From Anaerolineales bacterium (GTDB lineage: Bacteria > Chloroflexota > Anaerolineae > Anaerolineales > Villigracilaceae): 15,388 nt of DNA. This document shows positions 13,991 to 15,388 of the stretch, in pieces. Position 1 is the first letter of the stretch. Each line of letters begins with the position of its first letter. Position numbers and translations under genes: made by a program. The stretch is taken from positions 1-15,388 of the forward strand of contig JACKAW010000015.1 of the NCBI GenBank assembly GCA_020634885.1. Direction: 5' to 3'. The notes under the pieces are model-generated. The model saw nothing but the letters and a program-made list of their open reading frames with translations, was not told the origin of the DNA and did not search any database.

Positions 13991-14226
13991 TTACGGAAAC
14001 CCCCACCATTTTGCATCCACCACAAAATCGCTTCTGCTCTGCTTTTTACATTGATCTTTTGGTAAATTAATGTAAGGTGCTTTTCAACGGTATTTATAGT
14101 TATTCCTAAAGAGAGTGCAATGGTCTTATTACTGTTACCATTTGCTAGTTCTTTCAAGACCTGTATCTCTCTTTGAGACAAAATGTGTAGTGGATTTTCT
14201 TTGTTTCGATACTCTTTTTCGGGCAT
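13987..14226 (-). CDS. Stand-alone LuxR/GerE-type DNA-binding protein
   Basis: A 79-residue protein that is little more than a GerE helix-turn-helix: LSQREIQVLKELANG (16-30) is the standard first part of the domain, NKTIALSLGITINTVEKHL (33-51) the DNA-contacting helices, and IYQKINVKSRAEAIL (54-68) the last helix. NarL/FixJ-type regulators place this domain after a receiver or sensor domain of more than 100 residues; none is present here. The start is well supported (GGGAGG, three bases before the ATG on the minus strand, with an in-frame methionine and no plausible longer reading frame). It may be a constitutive or dimerising regulator, or be controlled by a partner such as the membrane protein downstream. 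It is transcribed towards that operon. Confidence 0.9.
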   Translation of the reverse strand: MPEKEYRNKENPLHILSQREIQVLKELANGNSNKTIALSLGITINTVEKHLTLIYQKINVKSRAEAILWWMQNGGGFRN

Positions 14227-14246
14227 GATTCCTCCCTTATTTCAGC

Positions 14247-14274
14247 ATTCTACCCCCCCTTCTTATCACGTCAA
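14247..14274 (-). promoter_or_regulatory. Promoter for the LuxR-type regulator
   Basis: On the minus strand TTGACG (14274-14269), a 16-base spacer containing seven G, and TAGAAT (14252-14247). Transcription would start near 14240, 14 bases before the regulator's ATG, with the GGGAGG ribosome site inside that short leader. It lies in the 97-base gap between the regulator and methyltransferase genes. Confidence 0.6.
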
Positions 14275-14323
14275 GAAAACAAATGGTACTTTAGGTTGGT
14301 ATGCTCTAGCTTCTAATACTCGA

Positions 14324-15058
14324 CTAAACTTTCTCCACTACCCAAAAATGGGACAAGCCCAACATCCTCAGCGGGGTTGCTTCCATAAATTGCAATACCG
14401 TGCGGATGAACTTTCCGAAGATACCCGTTCTAGCAATGATGTTATCGTACGCGCCGAAGATAATCGTTCTTTCAATAAACTTTACTGGCAAACCGTCAAA
14501 TAATTTTTGCATGTCACGACGGGAGTAGACGCGTACATGCGGGGCGAGCTTATCTCTCCAAGCACGCGGCAGGTAATTCACAAACGGCTTGTTGCCAAAA
14601 TAGTATTTGCCCTTCCAAAAGATGCCATGGGTTTCTACGGGATATCCGCGGTTGGGACAGAAGATGACCACCCGCCCACCCACCCTTAATACGCGCACCA
14701 TCTCGGCAATCGCGGAGCGGTCATCCTGGACGTGTTCGATCACTTCATGGCTGAGAATCAGGTCAAACGTCGAAGAAGGAAGCGGTAGGAATTCACCCGC
14801 AGCATTAATGATGCGCGGCGAGTTTACATGTGCGTCAATGGCGCGTTCAAAGTCAAATTCCAAACCGGTGACATGCGCACCGAGTTCGGTCATCTTTTCC
14901 ACATACATGCCCACGCCGCAGCCGTTTTCGAGTACCTTGCCTTGCATACGTTCCCCGGCAAATTTAGCGATCATGTTCAAACGGCGCTTTTGCCCATCGC
15001 GCCACACATAAGAAGGTTCTCCGCGCAGGGCGGCTTTATCCATATCTCTTTCAGTCAT
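14324..15058 (-). CDS. SAM-dependent class I methyltransferase (Methyltransf_11 type)
   Basis: A 244-residue cytoplasmic methyltransferase. Motif I is KVLENGCGVGMYVEK (41-55), with the usual Asp-x-Gly replaced by Glu44-Asn45-Gly46. The acidic ribose-binding block GLEFD follows (65-69). Motif III is FDLILSHEVIEHVQD, whose E-x-I-E-H block is typical of UbiE/Methyltransf_11 members, and the next strand is RVLRVGGRVVIFCPN. The C-terminal part (VETHGIFWKGKYYFG, then LPRAWRDKLAPHVRVY) has the aromatic/basic character of enzymes acting on lipid or glycan carriers. The substrate is not readable. I prefer the ATG at 15058: the 63 upstream codons in the same frame run through the promoter and repeats. 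A TATAAT box ends only 7 bases before this ATG, so the mRNA may start at or near it. An ATG at 15043 is an alternative. Confidence 0.88.
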   Translation of the reverse strand: MTERDMDKAALRGEPSYVWRDGQKRRLNMIAKFAGERMQGKVLENGCGVGMYVEKMTELGAHVTGLEFDFERAIDAHVNSPRIINAAGEFLPLPSSTFDLILSHEVIEHVQDDRSAIAEMVRVLRVGGRVVIFCPNRGYPVETHGIFWKGKYYFGNKPFVNYLPRAWRDKLAPHVRVYSRRDMQKLFDGLPVKFIERTIIFGAYDNIIARTGIFGKFIRTVLQFMEATPLRMLGLSHFWVVEKV

Positions 15059-15065
15059 GGCGGCG

Positions 15066-15071
15066 ATTATA
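15066..15071 (-). promoter_or_regulatory. -10 box close to the methyltransferase start
   Basis: A perfect TATAAT on the minus strand (15071-15066) preceded by TG, only 7 bases from the ATG at 15058. No good -35 hexamer is present; that position (about 15089-15094) is covered by the palindrome at 15087-15105. This fits a leaderless transcript under an operator-like site, but is not proof. Confidence 0.4.
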
Positions 15072-15086
15072 CACTGCGATAAGCAG

Positions 15087-15105
15087 GTCATGCTTGAAGC
15101 ATGAC
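15087..15105. repeat. 19-bp palindrome upstream of the methyltransferase
   Basis: GTCATGCTT-G-AAGCATGAC, perfect 9-bp arms around one base. It covers the expected -35 region of the methyltransferase promoter, so it could be a repressor operator. It could equally be a small dispersed palindromic repeat. Confidence 0.5.
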
Positions 15106-15140
15106 TTACTATCATGGGTGCAGCAAAGTCATAAACCCTT

Positions 15141-15224
15141 AATGCGAAAAGCGCGAACAAGAGGCGAATTTCGCAAAAAAGAAAATCTTTTCGCGCCATT
15201 CGCCCTATTTGCGTTATTCGCGTT
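15141..15224. repeat. Inverted array of 9-nt GCGAA-type units
   Basis: Four contiguous 9-nt units on the right (15189-15197 TTTCGCGCC, 15198-15206 ATTCGCCCT, 15207-15215 ATTTGCGTT, 15216-15224 ATTCGCGTT) with consensus roughly ATTCGCGYT. On the left are units in the reverse-complement sense (15141-15149 AATGCGAAA, 15150-15158 AGCGCGAAC, and GAGGCGAAT at 15161-15169). The two half-arrays are separated by the AT-rich stretch 15170-15188, so the whole can fold into an imperfect long hairpin. It is non-coding and lies between the methyltransferase and the next operon's promoter. Confidence 0.65.
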
Positions 15225-15293
15225 AAGTCTTTTGCCTGAATGTCCATTTTGTCAACCTATTTTTCTACAGCCACGGCGCTTACAAACTACGTC

Positions 15294-15322
15294 TTGCACG
15301 CATAAAGCCTTTATGCTAGAAT
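15294..15322 (+). promoter_or_regulatory. Strong promoter of the operon at the right edge
   Basis: TTGCAC (15294-15299), exactly 17 bases, then TAGAAT (15317-15322) with an extended -10 TG at 15314-15315. Transcription should start near 15329 and run out of the window. This is the best-matching promoter in the window, as expected for a housekeeping operon. Confidence 0.7.
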
Positions 15323-15357
15323 CTCGCGCGTAAGGACAACCCAATATCGAAGTCACC

Positions 15358-15383
15358 AAGAAGTGGGTAGCCCCCACTTCTTT
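15358..15383 (+). promoter_or_regulatory. rimP-leader-like hairpin (attenuator)
   Basis: A 10-bp perfect stem (AAGAAGTGGG 15358-15367 with CCCACTTCTT 15373-15382), a 5-base loop TAGCC, followed by TTGCTTT. About 30 bases after the predicted transcription start. A GTGGG...CCCAC-(T/C)TT hairpin just before rimP (first gene of the rimP-nusA-infB operon) recurs across bacterial phyla and is described in Rfam as the rimP leader, proposed as a transcription attenuator. The gene itself lies beyond the window, so this identity is inferred from the hairpin and the strong promoter. Confidence 0.55.
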
Positions 15384-15388
15384 GCTTT

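Noticed and set aside
15141..15224. CRISPR array
   Set aside because: Units are 9 nt and contiguous without spacers, and no cas genes are near.
14324..15247. Longer methyltransferase (307 residues) from the ATG at 15247
   Set aside because: The extra 63 codons cross the TATAAT box, the 19-bp palindrome and the nonamer array and encode no family-like sequence; the methyltransferase fold begins after 15058.
15094..15333. Plus-strand frame of 79 residues at the right end
   Set aside because: Its sequence (repeated FALFALFAL) is just translation of the nonamer repeats and it runs over the strong promoter.

Overview
The window looks like a chromosomal stretch from a Chloroflexota bacterium, most likely class Anaerolineae. 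This is an inference from gene style: exported proteins with Pro/Thr-rich linkers, Tat-exported L,D-transpeptidases, a MaoC/CitE-type pair, and short hairpin repeats between genes. No rRNA or other marker gene is present to prove it. I see 19 protein genes, one strong bidirectional terminator, several credible promoters, several inverted-repeat elements, and the start of another operon at the right edge. I found no tRNA, rRNA, CRISPR array, transposase or phage gene.

Left part (1-3024, + strand): a small DUF6504-like protein, a MaoC-type CoA hydratase, a HpcH/HpaI (CitE-like) CoA-ester lyase, and a membrane acyltransferase-3. The hydratase and lyase probably act in sequence on a C4-C5 branched or hydroxy-acyl-CoA. 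Next come two minus-strand genes (3193-4781): a lipoprotein and an epimerase-type L-threonine 3-dehydrogenase. A 17-bp-stem hairpin lies where the two blocks converge. Divergent to the dehydrogenase are a second lipoprotein with a probable glucanase/lectin-like domain (4858-5640) and an unrecognised protein with a PD-(D/E)XK nuclease-like motif set (5727-6683), which has its own good promoter.

Centre (6828-12571, + strand): a cell-wall block. An N-acetylmuramoyl-L-alanine amidase overlaps a lipoprotein L,D-transpeptidase by 4 nt. Three more YkuD-family L,D-transpeptidases follow: one membrane-anchored and two with twin-arginine signals. After them come a LURP-one/scramblase-like protein and a small conserved-looking hypothetical protein, and a 15-bp-stem terminator closes the run. 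The four YkuD proteins vary at the catalytic signature (SYGC, SHGC, SHGC, SNGC), which suggests specialisation after duplication.

Right part: an AT-richer minus-strand island (12621-14226) encodes a stand-alone LuxR/GerE-type DNA-binding protein and a coupled pair of exported proteins of unknown function. Two strong-looking promoters serve it. Upstream is a class I SAM methyltransferase (14324-15058) whose -10 box is so close to the ATG that the mRNA may be leaderless. Between it and the right edge lies an array of 9-nt units in inverted arrangement. Then comes a strong + strand promoter (TTGCAC-N17-TAGAAT) and a GTGGG/CCCAC hairpin of the kind found in rimP(-nusA) leaders, so rimP is expected just outside the window.
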